Assembly: GCF_029852145.1 (NCBI RefSeq)
Contig: NC_079977.1
Coordinates: forward strand, 6,099,879-6,163,878
Source of the DNA: Microplitis mediator
Lineage: Eukaryota; Arthropoda; Insecta; Hymenoptera; Braconidae
Length of the DNA stretch: 64,000 bases
Direction of reading: 5' to 3'
A model generated the notes under the pieces. That model had not been told where the DNA came from. It did no database searches and saw only the letters and a program-made list of their open reading frames with translations. Position 1 is the first letter of the stretch. Each line of letters opens with the position of its first letter. The position numbers were made by a program, and so were the translations under genes. Positions 12,401-22,570 of the stretch are shown in pieces.

Positions 12401-14654
12401 AACTTGATTTTTTTTTTATAATCGATGTTATAATTTCCATTTTTATCAAACGTCACCCGTAATTAGTGATGAGAAAAATCTGTCTTAGTGTTGCAGTCTT
12501 AGTCTTGGTCTTGCGATTTTGCAAGACCAAGACCAAGATCATACAAACACTAGCAAGACCAAGACCAAGACTGAATGAACAAGAACAAGACTAAAACCAA
12601 GACCTGAAAAATTTCCAAAACGGAGTGAGTAATAAATAGCAGACTATTTGAGTAAGACCAAGACCAAGACCAAGACCAAGACTGAATACGCAAGACCGAG
12701 ACCAATACCAAGACTACAAGTATTTGAGCAAGACCAAGACCAAGACCGAACAAGCAAGACCAAGACCATTACCAAGACGGTCTTGGTCTTGCTTTGCTCA
12801 TCACTACCCGTAATTTTAAAAAAGTCTGAAACTGAGCCACTTACCTTACATAGTATTAAAAAAACATTTCCCACGTATTGTAATATAAATACTAGGGTGA
12901 TTCGTTTTGAACGACTATTTTTTTTTTTCACTCTCATTTGAAAATATTGTTATAGACATTGAAAAAAAAATTCCCTCCAAGTTTCAGCCCTTAATTTTAA
13001 TTTTAAGTACTTTATATTTGATTTTGAAGCTTTCCCATTTAAAATACATAGGAAAGTTGGGTTTTTTTTTTTTTATTCTTTATAACTCAGCCGCATTTCA
13101 AGTTATCGGGTCGCCGTTTGCGGCATTTTGTAGGGAATTTAATACTCTTCAAAAGTATTCTTAATAGTTTTACTCGGACTCTAATTGTTTTTTCTGTATT
13201 GGTTCTGAAAATAATTTTTTTAATATAATTTGGGTTTTTAGTTGATATTAACTAAATAACGAAATTTACAGAAAAAGTGCAGATAACAATTTTTTAGGAA
13301 ATTTTATTCGCTACAAAAAAGGTCCTTTTAGTCAAGTGGCTCAAGTTTTTCGTTCACGTGATATAGGGATTTTAGTAATTTTGTAAATAAAATATTTGTC
13401 AAAAATTTTTCCGAAGTTCATCATTTTGACCCCTTCTGATTTTAATGACTGGATTAAATTAATAAAAGGAAAATTATTTACTGATTTAAAATTGAAATGA
13501 AATAGCATTTGGTGGAATTTTTTGACAAATATTTTATTTACAAAATTACTAAAATCCCTATATCACGTGAACGAAGAACTTGAGCCACTTAACTAAAAAG
13601 ACCTTTTTTGTAGCGAATAAAATTTCCTAAAAAATCATTATCTGCACTTTTTCTGTAAATATCGTTATTTAGTTAATATCAACTAAAAACCCAAATCATT
13701 ATTAAAAAAATTATTTTCAGAACCAATACAGAAAAAACAATTAGAGTCCAAGTAAAATTATTGCGGAGACTTTTGAAGAGTATTAAATTACCAACAAAAT
13801 GTTGCAAACGGCGATCCGATAACTTAAAATGCGGCTGAGTAATAGAGAATTAAAAAAAAATCCCAACTTTCCTATGTATTTTAAATAGGAAAACTTCAAA
13901 ATCAAATATAAAGTACTTAAAATTAAAATTAAGGGCTGAAACTTGCAGGGAATTTTTTTTTTCCATGTCTATAACAATATTTTCAAGTGGGAGTGAAAAA
14001 AAAAATAGTCGTTCAAAACGAATCACTCTAATAAATACACATGTGTCATAAATAATATTTTGAAGTATTTGCCATAAAATTAAAATAATTTTTTGACAAA
14101 CTTCTTTGATTAACTTTCCAGTAAATAGTTACTAATCAGAGGTATTAATTAATGAATAAATTATTTAAGGGTCTTTGTAATGTATCATCAACATCAAGTA
14201 ATTGTCCGAAAGATGTATTATCTCAATTACGCCGCGCTTTACAACGCAAAGGAATTTTCTGTCGACAAAAAGGGTAAAAATATTTCAAAAATTTAAATCA
14301 ATTATTAGGCTTATGGTAATTTCCATAAAATAATAAAATTATTTACGTGATAGATTTATTCTACAAGGAGAAACAGAAATATATGACAATGAAAATGTAA
14401 AGCAAGGCCAGAAGCCGTTCGGGAACCAGAGAAAAATTTGTTCATTTGAGCTAGAAGTTTGTCTGCTGGATGGATTTTCTTCGACGAATGACAAACCGGT
14501 TGTTGGTATCCGGAGGAAAAGATTGAAAGGGGACGCGTGGGTGTACAAGCAAGTGTGCGAAGAAATATTGGCACTCGCTGCTAAAGATGTTAACCCCACA
14601 GACCAAGACAATGTTGAGGCTGTTAAAACACCATCGGGACATTGTCTTATTTAA
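3356..14654 (+). CDS. MELK: Maternal embryonic leucine zipper kinase (MELK), complete, 12 coding exons
   Basis: A serine/threonine kinase of the AMPK-related family that acts in cell division and early embryos. Coding exons: 3356-3499, 3950-4100, 5087-5196, 5270-5423, 6773-6879, 6968-7138, 9060-9254, 9334-9592, 10051-10123, 10195-10363, 14170-14273 and 14354-14654. They sum to 1938 bases (645 residues plus stop; human is 651). Kinase domain ~11-263: G18-x-G-G-F-A-K-V loop, K40 in VAVK, E57, HRD D132, DFG D150, activation loop with T167 and S171, APE E178. The numbering matches human MELK. A UBA-like region follows at ~282-321, then a disordered linker (~345-500) with several SP/TP sites, and a C-terminal KA1 domain (~512-645) with GIRRKRLKGDAWVYK. 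All junctions keep frame. Intron 7 has a GC donor. Introns 4, 6 and 10 are swollen by repeats. Possible AATAAA signals lie at 14838 and 14867. Confidence 0.95.
3755..3925. repeat. 200-bp palindromic repeat in MELK intron 1
   Basis: ATTATCAGACGTCTAATAAT on the left and AATTGTCGGCTAACTGGATC on the right, with AAATTGCACATAG inside. It ends about 25 bases before exon 2. Confidence 0.6.
3950..4100 (+). CDS. MELK: MELK exon 2 (C-helix and hinge)
   Basis: Residues 49-98. Carries the C-helix glutamate E57, HQHICRLYQ and the hinge MEYCSGGELFDHI. Acceptor ATTACAG, donor GTAAGA, splitting codon 99. Confidence 0.94.
4200..4405. repeat. 200-bp palindromic repeat in MELK intron 2
   Basis: Same family in the opposite orientation: GTTACCAGACAATCAAAAAT on the left, TTATCAGACGTCGGCTAACT on the right. 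Confidence 0.6.
5087..5196 (+). CDS. MELK: MELK exon 3 (catalytic HRD loop)
   Basis: Residues 99-135, including RQIVSAVAYLHSLGF and AHRDLKP with catalytic D132. Acceptor TAATAG, donor GTAAGT. Confidence 0.94.
5270..5423 (+). CDS. MELK: MELK exon 4 (DFG and activation loop)
   Basis: Residues 136-187. ENVLLDKEQNLKLIDFG holds D150; TSCGSPTYAAPE holds T167 and S171, the autophosphorylation positions known in human MELK. Donor GTAACA, splitting codon 187. Confidence 0.94.
5490..6191. mobile_element. TTAA-type foldback element in MELK intron 4
   Basis: A ~700 bp imperfect palindrome: arms of about 345 bases pair almost end to end (for example TCTGAGATAC and GTATCTCAGA; AGTGGTAGTGGGGAGA and TCTCCCCACTACCACT). 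The right end abuts TTAA (6192-6195) and the left end CTAA (5486-5489), consistent with a piggyBac-like target with one mutation. No transposase. Confidence 0.65.
6285..6480. repeat. 200-bp palindromic repeat in MELK intron 4 (first of two)
   Basis: AGTTAGCCGACGTCCAATAA to TAAATTGTCTGTTAACTTTA, with an ATCGCACCTGTAGTTTTT core. Confidence 0.6.
6485..6660. repeat. 200-bp palindromic repeat in MELK intron 4 (second of two)
   Basis: A second, opposite-orientation relative directly following the previous one, ending TTGGCTAACTTCAGTGTC about 110 bases before exon 5. Confidence 0.5.
6773..6879 (+). CDS. MELK: MELK exon 5 (kinase C-lobe)
   Basis: Residues 187-222, with SEVDIWSMGVLLYALLCG (helix F aspartate) and PFDD. 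Acceptor TTCAAG, weak donor GTACTT. Confidence 0.92.
6968..7138 (+). CDS. MELK: MELK exon 6 (end of kinase domain)
   Basis: Residues 223-279, with the C-lobe arginine motif DPKKRITIEELCNHPWV. Donor GTAATT after ATT keeps phase 0. The frame runs open for another ~50 bases into the intron, but that extension has no family similarity. Confidence 0.88.
7139..9059. other. MELK intron 6 (1.9 kb)
   Basis: Contains an internal direct repeat (TTTTTTGTAGARCATTCAAT at about 7660 and 7835), a weak inverted pair AATGGGCCCTAC / TTTGGCCCAGTC around 7350-8070, a TCTATATTATTAAGAG motif at 8079 reminiscent of Helitron/Helentron 5' ends, and a MITE (8462-8726). An open frame at 7682-8041 has no recognisable similarity. 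Confidence 0.5.
8462..8726. mobile_element. ACACAGAAAAAAAGGAT MITE, copy 1
   Basis: Inverted ends ATAGAAAAAAAAAAGGAT and ATCCTTTTTTTCTA; internal CAAGAAATTTTTTGCA and GATAATGCATAAAATTTCTT blocks are shared with copies at 32238, 49549, 50306 and 63677. Confidence 0.65.
9060..9254 (+). CDS. MELK: MELK exon 7 (UBA-like region), GC donor
   Basis: Residues 280-344. KTATYLLLLDRKNKKLPLR matches the segment after the UBA helix bundle in MELK. It is followed by GCAAGT rather than GTAAGT, giving a GC-AG intron; frame to the next exon is kept. Confidence 0.9.
9334..9592 (+). CDS. MELK: MELK exon 8 (disordered linker)
   Basis: Residues 345-430 plus one base of the next codon. Rich in Ser, Pro and acidic residues, with possible proline-directed phosphosites TLSPIPS, EEPSPPPEVDSP and ISPT. 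Acceptor TTACAG, donor GTGAGT. Confidence 0.88.
10051..10123 (+). CDS. MELK: MELK exon 9 (linker)
   Basis: Residues 431-454. Encodes VPVKRIQMDKFNETVPVTPK with one TP site. Acceptor AATTAG, donor GTAAGT. Confidence 0.85.
10195..10363 (+). CDS. MELK: MELK exon 10 (linker before KA1)
   Basis: Residues 455-511. GLERGLNRIRDVLTPKRK matches the conserved ERGL segment ahead of KA1 in vertebrate MELK. Donor GTAAGT opens the 3.8 kb intron 10. Confidence 0.9.
11007..12136. mobile_element. TA-flanked element with AGGTAAGTGACCCCTC termini
   Basis: A 1130 bp element. Inverted ends of about 24 bases (AGGTAAGTGACCCCTCTATC inward) are each flanked by TA (11005-11006, 12137-12138), as for Tc1/mariner-type insertions. 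CCTCTATCGGCC is repeated internally near 11210. Two overlapping open frames (11379-11576, 11428-11691) lack a recognisable transposase motif, so it is probably non-autonomous. Confidence 0.7.
12464..12806. mobile_element. hAT-type MITE filled with AAGACC repeats
   Basis: Termini TAGTGATGAGA and, inverted, TAGTGATGAGC resemble hAT ends. They are flanked by an exact 8-bp duplication CCCGTAAT (12456-12463, 12807-12814), the hallmark length for hAT. The 343 bp body is almost entirely AAGACC hexamers, with one opposite-strand GGTCTT tract near each end. Confidence 0.85.
12893..14030. mobile_element. hAT-type foldback element, 1138 bp
   Basis: Starts TAGGGTGATTCGTTTTGAAC and ends with its near-perfect inverse, flanked by an exact 8-bp duplication ATAAATAC (12885-12892, 14031-14038). 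Arms of about 515 bases pair almost throughout; the unpaired loop is about 100 bases (13413-13515). No transposase remains. It sits about 130 bases upstream of MELK exon 11. Confidence 0.88.
14170..14273 (+). CDS. MELK: MELK exon 11 (KA1 start)
   Basis: Residues 512-545. Ends in LRRALQRKGIFCRQKG, the helix and turn that begin the KA1 fold. Acceptor TTTAAG, donor GTAAAA. Confidence 0.9.
14354..14654 (+). CDS. MELK: MELK exon 12 (KA1 end, stop)
   Basis: Residues 546-645 and stop TAA. Contains FELEVCLLDGF and VVGIRRKRLKGDAWVYK, the strongest KA1 signature, then a non-conserved tail. GC content is higher than in the other exons. Confidence 0.93.
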
Positions 14655-15300
14655 TTGTCTTACAGTTACAATGTTCGATGTAAGATGCAAGATGTACTTG
14701 CTCTGATGACTTCATACGCTTCATTTATTTACATTTTTATACTTTAACTGTAAATTAATACTCGACTATTCATTTTTTAATTATTAGGTGTTAGAAATGT
14801 TTTTTTACACTAAGGGTGCTGCAGTTTTTTAGTAAAAAATAAATTATAAGTTTTATTTTATAGACCAATAAAAAAACAAATTTATTTAGTATTTGTCTAT
14901 TATATGATTTACTCAATCGATATATCGAATAAAATTTGATTCGATAAATGAATTTAATTTTAACCCTTAATTTAAATGATTCGATTAATTTCAGATAAAT
15001 CAATTTGATGTAAATTCAATTAATTGATTTATTGACGATTCGATGTATTGATTTTACATCAAGTCGATACATCGATTTATGAAAAATTGAATGACAATTA
15101 GTATTAGATAGATCGATTTTATTACAGTTCGATTAATCGATTTGTAAAAAGTAAAATTACTCGATTAGTCGCAAAAAAAGTAGTTTTGAATCGATATAAA
15201 TTTTATTAATAAAATCGACACAATATAAATTCGTATCGATTAATCGATGATGGACAAGTCGGTCAGGATTGAATTAGAAAAATATTTAATATAAAAAGGC
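14655..15300. other. MELK 3' flank and ATCGATTAATCGAT-rich tract
   Basis: After the MELK stop come AATAAA hexamers at 14838 and 14867. From about 14910 to 15260 the sequence is dense in TCGAT, ATCGAT and TCGATTAATCGA palindromes separated by AT-rich spacers: a degenerate simple repeat or palindrome-rich MITE. No gene seen. Confidence 0.5.
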
Positions 15301-17074
15301 AGTAAACCGGAAATTTACTAGAACGATAAAATATAAGAATATTTAAATATATAAGAACAATTTCCAATATCTTCTCCATATTTATGATCGATCCAGTTCA
15401 TAGTACGCGTCAATAATTTAAAATCCCGCGAAAGTAAAAGGATGATCTGAGTACGAGCGTGTGCTCCGATATGTAAAGTCTAGTTTTTATTTTACGCTCA
15501 CCGACGGAAAAATACCCGCGGCTCGTTTGAACGAGAGCAGACACAACTCGTTGGACGTAAAATACGCGTAATATAGACAGCTGAAGTTATAAAATCATCA
15601 CAAATCGATCACACTATAAAATAAGTACTCTCTCCTGTAGTATCGCCGCGTTCTTCATTTTATTTTACGACCATCAAAGTATTTTCAGTTTCTTTTTATT
15701 CCCGCCGCTTCATCTTCATCTTTTTTAAAATATATATATACATCTATACTATACTCAATATTATATACTATTCAAAGGTATCATACTCTCTTACCATTTG
15801 TATTCCTAAAAACTGAAAATATTCCTTTTTTCATTTTTATTACTATTACTATTGTTATTGTTACTTGTAAATTAATCTTTGTGCGCTACAATATTTTTCA
15901 TCATACCCGTGCCGAAAGTTTAAATTCCTGTCCTGTTTGAAGTGGAAAAAGTCGTTTTTTTTCTCTTATGAGAAAACGAAATAAAAATTAGCGCATGCGA
16001 CATTTTCCCCCAGCGCCAAAAATTCAAACTTTCAGGTATAGATCTGGTAAAAAATTGTATACACACCACAGAGGAAGGTAGGATGTCCTAATCCACGTGT
16101 TTGCCATTTATACACTAGGGTTAGAATGCTCTACTTTCCTTCTTCGGTGTGTAATATACTATTATTAACAATAAAAACTTGAATAATTATCAAAGTGTTT
16201 AATATACTGATTCCTATATAGTTTTTTGTTTCACTTGTTCTGAAAGTTTAGCTTTCGAGCGCTAGGTGACGTTCCGTAAGTAGTTGATTACTGGACATCT
16301 ATAGATACGAATGTTAAAAATAACGGTTTTTCTTAAATATAGACAACTTCGTAGCTCGTAACTTATCAATCATTAATGTTCGTTATAGTTTCTATATACT
16401 TTATCACAATTGATTTTCTTAACATCAAAATCATTTCGAAGATGATAAGGAAGAAAAATATCGAAAAAATCAATTTTCTTGAACAAAAAAAAAAAATTTA
16501 GAAAAAAATTTTTTTTTCAATTTCTTTCAATAATTACTGTTTTTAATTAAAGAAATAAAGCTTGCCGCTAAAAAAACTTTTTGACATTCAAGAAATGATT
16601 GAAAACCAAAGAATCGCTTATTATGCGATTTTTGGCAAAATCGATAAATTTAAAGCTTCGGAGCATTAAAAAAGAAAAATCGCAGCGCTTTAAAATTTTC
16701 GGGGTTTTTTCAGGACACTGAGGTTGAAAAAAAACCGACGGCATCCTTTTTTTATCCGTTATATCCAAAGTTATACCAAGATTTCCGAATATCCTTAAAT
16801 ATGTTAATTTTTACCTGTTTTTTAATCAACATTATCGTTTCAAAAAAACATTTTTCCATCAAAAGCCACTAATTGTGTCTTATAGAGAATGTTTTGCAGT
16901 TTTCAAAACCCTACTTCCATTCTCTGTACGACCAATATGCTCCGAGTTATTGATTGTCAAAGCCAAGTGGACTTTTTTGCATTGATCGTACTATAGAGTA
17001 ATGTAATTATTACTATGCTGCATAGGCATATTTACTTGACATTTCTCTCCGTGTAGCGAACTCAGTAAGACGTC
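15301..17074. other. Non-coding stretch, no gene recognised
   Basis: Moderately GC-richer around 15400-15560, with a palindromic GCGCATGCG (NRF1-like) near 15991. Contains the small inverted-repeat element at 16055-16161. An open frame at 16568-16768 (minus) has no similarity I recognise. Confidence 0.4.
16055..16161. mobile_element. Small inverted-repeat element, TAGTATATTACAC family, copy B
   Basis: TGTATACACACCACAGAGG on the left pairs with the inverse of CTTCGGTGTGTAATATACTA on the right; internal AAGGTAGGATGTCC/CTAGGG segments differ from copy A at 31-149. Confidence 0.5.
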
Positions 17075-17275
17075 TTTAACAAGAGTTCTCAAAGAGTTCT
17101 TTTTTCTGACTTCACAAATAAGACTTCAGTATGAATTTACCATGACGTCTTTAAGGAGCTCCTAATTTTGACTTCATAAAGAAGTTAAAAAAAAAAAATA
17201 CATTTAGACGTCACAAAACTGACGTCTTATTTATGAAGTCTTCAAGAACTCTTAATTAAGTTCTTAAAAATTACA
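17075..17275. repeat. Inverted repeat with GACGTC and AAGAACTC motifs
   Basis: Left AAGAGTTCTTTTTTCTGAC, TTCACAAATAAGACTTCAG and right CTGACGTCTTATTTATGAAG, TCAAGAACTCTTAA are imperfect complements around 17165. Probably a degraded MITE. Confidence 0.5.
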
Positions 17276-18859
17276 CCTTTAAGAAGTCATTATCGAACTT
17301 CTTGAGGCCGCCTTCAAAAAGACGTACAGCAGTCATTCCGACTTAAATGCTGTCTGGATGGGCATTAAAAAAATTTTTTTTCAATTTTCATTTTATCAAA
17401 AAATCCTTTGAATTTTTGCCTCATAAAATTATAAAAAAATTATAAATAATACATGATTATTAAAAAAAAAAATATATACCAATTACTCATAACTTTATTC
17501 TTACTCTCAAGTTATACTTAGTAAATATAATTAATATAGAGTAATAATAATAAATGTATGTATCTTATAAGCGTCTTTAGAGCGCGGTAATGATGAAAAA
17601 CGCATAAAATATAATGGGAATGCGAAATCGCTCAAGTTAAGATAGAAGTAGCACTACAGTAGTGTACATGAGGCTTGAGGCTTCTGGCTCTAAATAAGGC
17701 GCAAGTGGAGTCGCAGGTACATAAAGATGGCACGCGCGGCTTATTCTATCGCTTCCGGGCATCAGCGTGCTCGCAACCCGCTACTAATTGCTCTTTAATG
17801 CGCTCGCGCAAGTGCGTTACTTTTACCTCCACATCCACATCCACACATTGAATTTATACCCACACTCACATTAATTTTTTTTTTAATTTTTTTTATTTTT
17901 GAACCATTTCTTTACTTAGTGCCCAATAATTAAAAATAAAAAATTAACATCATTATTTTATTTTTATTCAGATTTAGATTTAAAATAAATAATTCAACTC
18001 CAATTATTGTTATCATCATTATAATTATTTTAATAGTCTATAAATAATTCAATCTAATTTAAAATGTACGGTATATTTAATACTTTATAATGTAGAGAAG
18101 TAAAAAAATTTTTTATTTTTTTTCTAACCCTTATCATATTGAGTACATGAAATACAATAAAGGAAACGGAAGATTAAATTGAGTCGGACAAGGGCGAGGT
18201 GTTTTGATGATGGGCGCGTCTGAGATTTCCTGTAGAGTTAAAGGCATCCTTTATTTTATTTTCTTTTAATTTTAATTTTTTTTTCTGTCTCTTTTTATAA
18301 ATACTTGTATAATACAATATATATAATAGACCGTTGAGTAATAAATTTTATAATAGAAACTTTTATTTATAAAACTGGAAAATAAATTTACATTTATGAG
18401 GTTTAATTAATAAATTAATTACGAAATTTTAGTTCTGAATTTTTTTTATTTTAAATATTATCATTCATTTTTATTTTAAATTTAATAATTTTCTGGGTAA
18501 AAAGTCGTTATTTTTTTTTTCCAAATTTGAATTCAATGGAATTATTTTGAAAAAATTTTTAAAAACAGCCTCAGATATTTGATTTTTTGAAATAATTATA
18601 GGAACAAATAATTACATATTCTACCAAATACGAATTGTTCATGACGAGTTGGATATTAATGATCGGTACGAAATTAGGATCGAATAATTCAAATTTTTGA
18701 ATTAATGGGAAATTCGCGGGTATTTAAAAGTTTCGAAATATTCAATGAATATTCAATTCAGATTTTCAAAAGTAAATATTGAACTCATCACTCGTGTAAA
18801 ACAATAACTTCCCGAATTTTTCAAAAACCGTTGATTTTCTTACCGGGAAGTTAAAAATT
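17276..18859. other. Non-coding stretch with a GC-richer patch (17640-17830)
   Basis: AT-rich except 17640-17830, which has GGCACGCGCGGCTTATTC and GCTCGCGCAAGTGCG and looks like a regulatory island or an untranslated exon. No convincing coding frame. Confidence 0.35.
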
Positions 18860-19300
18860 TTTTCCAAAAAGATTCCAAAATGTTCGATGTGTGAAATTTT
18901 TAAAATTGAGACAGATTAAAAATTCGAGTAGAACTTTTTTAATTTTGATAGTAAAAAAAAACGATTTTAGTTATCTAAGACCTTATATGAGGACATTTTG
19001 AGTCAGAAACGAAAATTTTTGAAACATATTTTTACTAAATTTTACCCTCGTTCATAAAAAGTTCCAAATTAAAGGTTTTTGAACTTTTTCATAACGAGAA
19101 TAAAATGTAGTAAAAATATTTTTTAAGAAATCTGTTTAGAAAAAGTTATTTTTTTTACTAAAAATTCATTCATATAAAGTACTAAATAAACTTTTTTTTT
19201 ACTATCAAAATTACAGAAGTTCAAAAAAAGTTCCACTTGAAGTTCTAATCTGTTTCGAGTTTAGAAGTTCCATAAATCGAACTTTTTTGGAACGAATTTT
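18860..19300. repeat. Foldback (long inverted repeat)
   Basis: Two arms with GAACTTTTTT, ACTATCAAAATT and AAAAGTTCC-type motifs mirror each other around about 19075. Ends lie near TTCCAAAAAG and its inverse. No target duplication was resolved. Confidence 0.45.
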
Positions 19301-20490
19301 CTCTACATGGACACATGTACCGATTCGAATAATGATTTTCGATTCAAAATTCGAATCGAATAATTCAAAACAGTTGCATTACTCAAAAACTTTCAAATAA
19401 TGCGCAAGCTGGTGTAAAAAATGTAAATTATTTTATTTTAATTTAAATATTCGATTCAATTCATGTGACTTCAGAAACTTAACTCTCCGAAATCCAAAAA
19501 TTGTGCAAATCGTTTTTGAATTTGTGTATTATTTGTAAGTTATGTTCTAATAATTTAAATTTTACATATTATTCAAAAACTTAACGAACAATTTGAATTT
19601 TTAAAAAATGTAAATTATTTAATTCGAATATTGAATCTAACTCTAATGTTTAGGTTTCCACTATATTTAAATGGTGTATTACCGTACGATGGACGGTGTG
19701 GCTCAATAAGTTATAGATCAAATTGAACGGAATATAGTATAGTGCCGGATATCTCAATAAATATTTCAATAAAACACTAAATCTAATATCTAATTCAATA
19801 CATGTGAGATCAAAATTTACTATTCGAAATGCGAACCAAATATTCAAACATAAAATTTGAATCGAAATATTTAAATTAAATCTTTAAAAAATTTTAAATA
19901 TTTCAACTACCAAATTTTGAATTTTATAAATATTACTATTCAGTTCGAATTCTAAAATACGAATATGAAATTTTGAAATTTATATCAAGATTTTTTTGTT
20001 CACTTAAGATAATTTTTTGCTCAATAATTTTTTTTATACCACTTGTAATATTCCTCATTATTAAAAAAGTTAAGTAAATAAATAATAGTGATAATGAATA
20101 ATGATAATAATATATATTTATGTAGCTCATATTTTATGGTTGCAGCATTATATGGAAAATTTGTTATAAGATATAAATCAATAGTTTCAATTGTATGGAA
20201 ATAACAATATGAATGAAGACACTTTCATTTATGAAACCAAGTCGACACAATCACTACCACACTTTATTATACATATACATATATACATATATTTATATAT
20301 ATTAAACCCGTCTATGTTGTAACATCCTGTTATTAAATTAATATTTATCAAAATAATAATTATTTTTGGGTATTTATAAAAACCGTTATCTTTATTCTGT
20401 TGAAAAAGTATAAAAAACTAAATGAAATTCAAGGATTTTGATGTCTGAAATAATTAAAAAAAAAAAATAAATAAATAATTTAATGTTTTG
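19301..20490. other. ATTCGAA-rich and AT-rich non-coding stretch
   Basis: From 19320 to 19960 the motifs ATTCGAAT, GAATCGAA and TCGAATA recur, a degenerate palindrome-rich repeat related in style to the 546-929 element. No gene seen beyond that. Confidence 0.4.
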
Positions 20491-20770
20491 TATTAAATCA
20501 ACCCCAATTACAAACGAGTAAAAAGAGGACGGAAAGGGGGAGGCGGGAGGGGAAGAAGTGAAGAAGGAAGAGAAGGAAGGGTAAAAGCATAGGTAAAGAG
20601 TGTAATGTGTAATACGAAGAAATATATGAAGATAAGAATATAAGAGTGAGGGGGAGAGGGAGAGAGAATGAGGACTGAATTCGTGGACTGTGACGATGCT
20701 TTCCGGTCAGGTGCCACCGCCGCCCTGCAACCGGTCTTTCTCTTTCTAATTTACGCACTCTCTTCTCTGA
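20491..20770. other. Purine-rich GA tract and GC-richer patch
   Basis: A plus-strand polypurine run (GGAAAGGGGGAGGCGGGAGG, later GAGGGGGAGAGGGAGAGAGA) is followed by a GCCACCGCCGCCCTGC patch. It could bind GAGA-type factors. The two open frames here are low-complexity shadows. Confidence 0.4.
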
Positions 20771-21544
20771 GCTTCCCTTCTATTTTTTAGTCATTACAAG
20801 TACTTGCTGTAATGGTAATGCTGCTGTTAATATGCTGATGTCTAAGAACACCGGGAAAATCTAGTGGTTGATAAATTTTTAGGTTTCATTTGTTGTATAT
20901 TTTTCCTTTAATTCAAAGAGAAATTTTTATTACGCTGTGAAATTTATTTGATTGGAGAAAGTGGGGCATTATGGTTTACCTTAAAAATGAAAACGCTTTG
21001 ATATGTTCATTATTTTCCATTCTTTATTTTTAATATTTTAAATTATTGTGATTTTTGTTTTCAAACTTTTTTAAATTGCCTCCAAGTTCGATAATTGAAA
21101 GACAGATGAAGGGCAAAATGGGCTCTTCGACATTTTTTTTAAATTGAAATTACAGGAGGAAAAATTAGAAGCCAAAGATTTTTTTTCGAACTAATAAAGG
21201 AACGACACGGAAATCGTGGGACAATTTGGGCCACATAAAATTTCTTTAAAAGAATTAAATTAAAATTTTTTTCAAATCAATCAATCAAAGGCTTAATCGT
21301 TTTTCATTAATTTCGAAAGGAATTTTATTCTTGATTTGCCTTAAGTACCATAAGGTTATAATTTAATAACCCATGTGACTGTTAAAATTTACAATCCCTT
21401 TAAACATTTTGTTTACCGGCTAAAAATTAAACAAAGGACAGAACAATAATATATTTATATAAAAATAACGCCAATCATTGCATCACAGATTTTTTACTTT
21501 TTTAACAGTTATCTTTGATATCATAATCAATACACTATTTATAC
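20771..21544. other. Non-coding stretch with GGGGCAAAATGGG-like remnants
   Basis: Scattered phrases (GTGGGGCATTATGG, GGGCAAAATGGGCTC, GGGACAATTTGGGCC) recall the element at 42110-43195. Otherwise nothing recognised. Confidence 0.35.
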
Positions 21545-21735
21545 TTGCACGATCACATATGTGAGTCAGCGCAGTGGACAGCATTAAGAACTTTAAAGTG
21601 CAAGGATGCAGGTTCGAGCCCAGCAGACATCGGAATTTTTTCATTAATAAAAAAAAGTGTTTACTTCCTCTGAATAATGCTCCTAATACATTAGATCACA
21701 ATCTTGATCTGATTAAAATTTTCTTATTTTTTGTT
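21545..21735 (+). mobile_element. tRNA-derived SINE, copy 1
   Basis: A tRNA-like head with A-box-like GTGAGTCAGCGCAGTGGA and B box GGTTCGAGCCC (pol III internal promoter), then a body ending near ACATTAGATCA. The second copy at 31068-31225 shares head and body. It cannot fold as a complete tRNA. Confidence 0.65.
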
Positions 21736-21877
21736 AAATGATTACTAATGAGGCAACCCTGATATGGATTTGATGAGGATATCCTGGTAAGGACGATAAC
21801 CCGATTCAAAATCTAAGGCATGCTTTGAACCTAAATGAGCATTGAAAACCTACAGAAGACTTTTTAAGACATAATCA

Positions 21878-22377
21878 CCCGGGTCAAAAATAAAACTTGA
21901 TTCAGGCTCGCTTCGCCTTATTTTCTTTTGAAGTTATCGATTTGCCGACGATTTTTTGATAAGATCTCGACTTTTTCGACTTAAATTTAATTTTTTTCAA
22001 CTTTTTGAACTTTTTTCATCTTTCAACTTATTCGTCTTTACTTTGAGCACGATAGTCATTCACATTACTTTTGACTTGCTAAACCAAGTCGAAAAAAAGT
22101 AATTTATTCGCCTTAATATATAAAAATTATTTCACCTTAGTTCTGATTTTTTCGACTTATAATTTAAGTCGAATAAGTCTAAACCAAGTCAATTTCGATT
22201 TGATCTTGACTTTTTCGTCTTAAATCGTGACTAAGTAAGCCAGTTAAGTCTAAACCAAGGCCAAAACTTAATATATTTCATATCTCCGTAAAAAAAGTCG
22301 AGTTTGTCTTGTGAAAAATGGCTCCACATTTCGACTTGGTAAACCAAGTCTAAATCAAGTTTTATTTTTGACCCGGG
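21878..22377. mobile_element. CCCGGGTCAAAAATAAAACT element
   Basis: A 500 bp element with inverted ends CCCGGGTCAAAAATAAAACT and an interior rich in GACTT, CTTGGTTTAGACTTG-like phrases on both strands. A right-end remnant lies at 57201-57346. Confidence 0.75.
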
Positions 22378-22570
22378 CATAGCAAAAACTTGAAATGGAC
22401 CTACTTGGACTTACAAAGGCTCGAATTGAACCTACTTGGACTTATGGAGGCATGAATTAGACCTACAAAGACATAAATCGTGAAACGAACGTAACTATAC
22501 TTAACAGAAGGAAAGACACAAGGAATACTACAAAAAGGTAAAATTGTTGAATTCGCGGACTACTGGAGAA

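Larger units (their letters stand above)
10364..14169. other. MELK intron 10 (3.8 kb) packed with transposon remnants
   Basis: Holds three bounded DNA-transposon derivatives (11007-12136, 12464-12806, 12893-14030). A TAGTGATGCGGAATTACCG stretch at about 10428, followed by repeated GGTCA-containing phrases to 10620, may be a further degraded element. Splice sites at both ends are intact. Confidence 0.7.

Noticed and set aside
12550..12941. Frames rich in Ser-Trp or Lys-Thr repeats
   Set aside because: They read the AAGACC hexamer array.
14339..14690. Three minus-strand frames over MELK exon 12
   Set aside because: Antisense shadows of the GC-richer KA1-coding exon.
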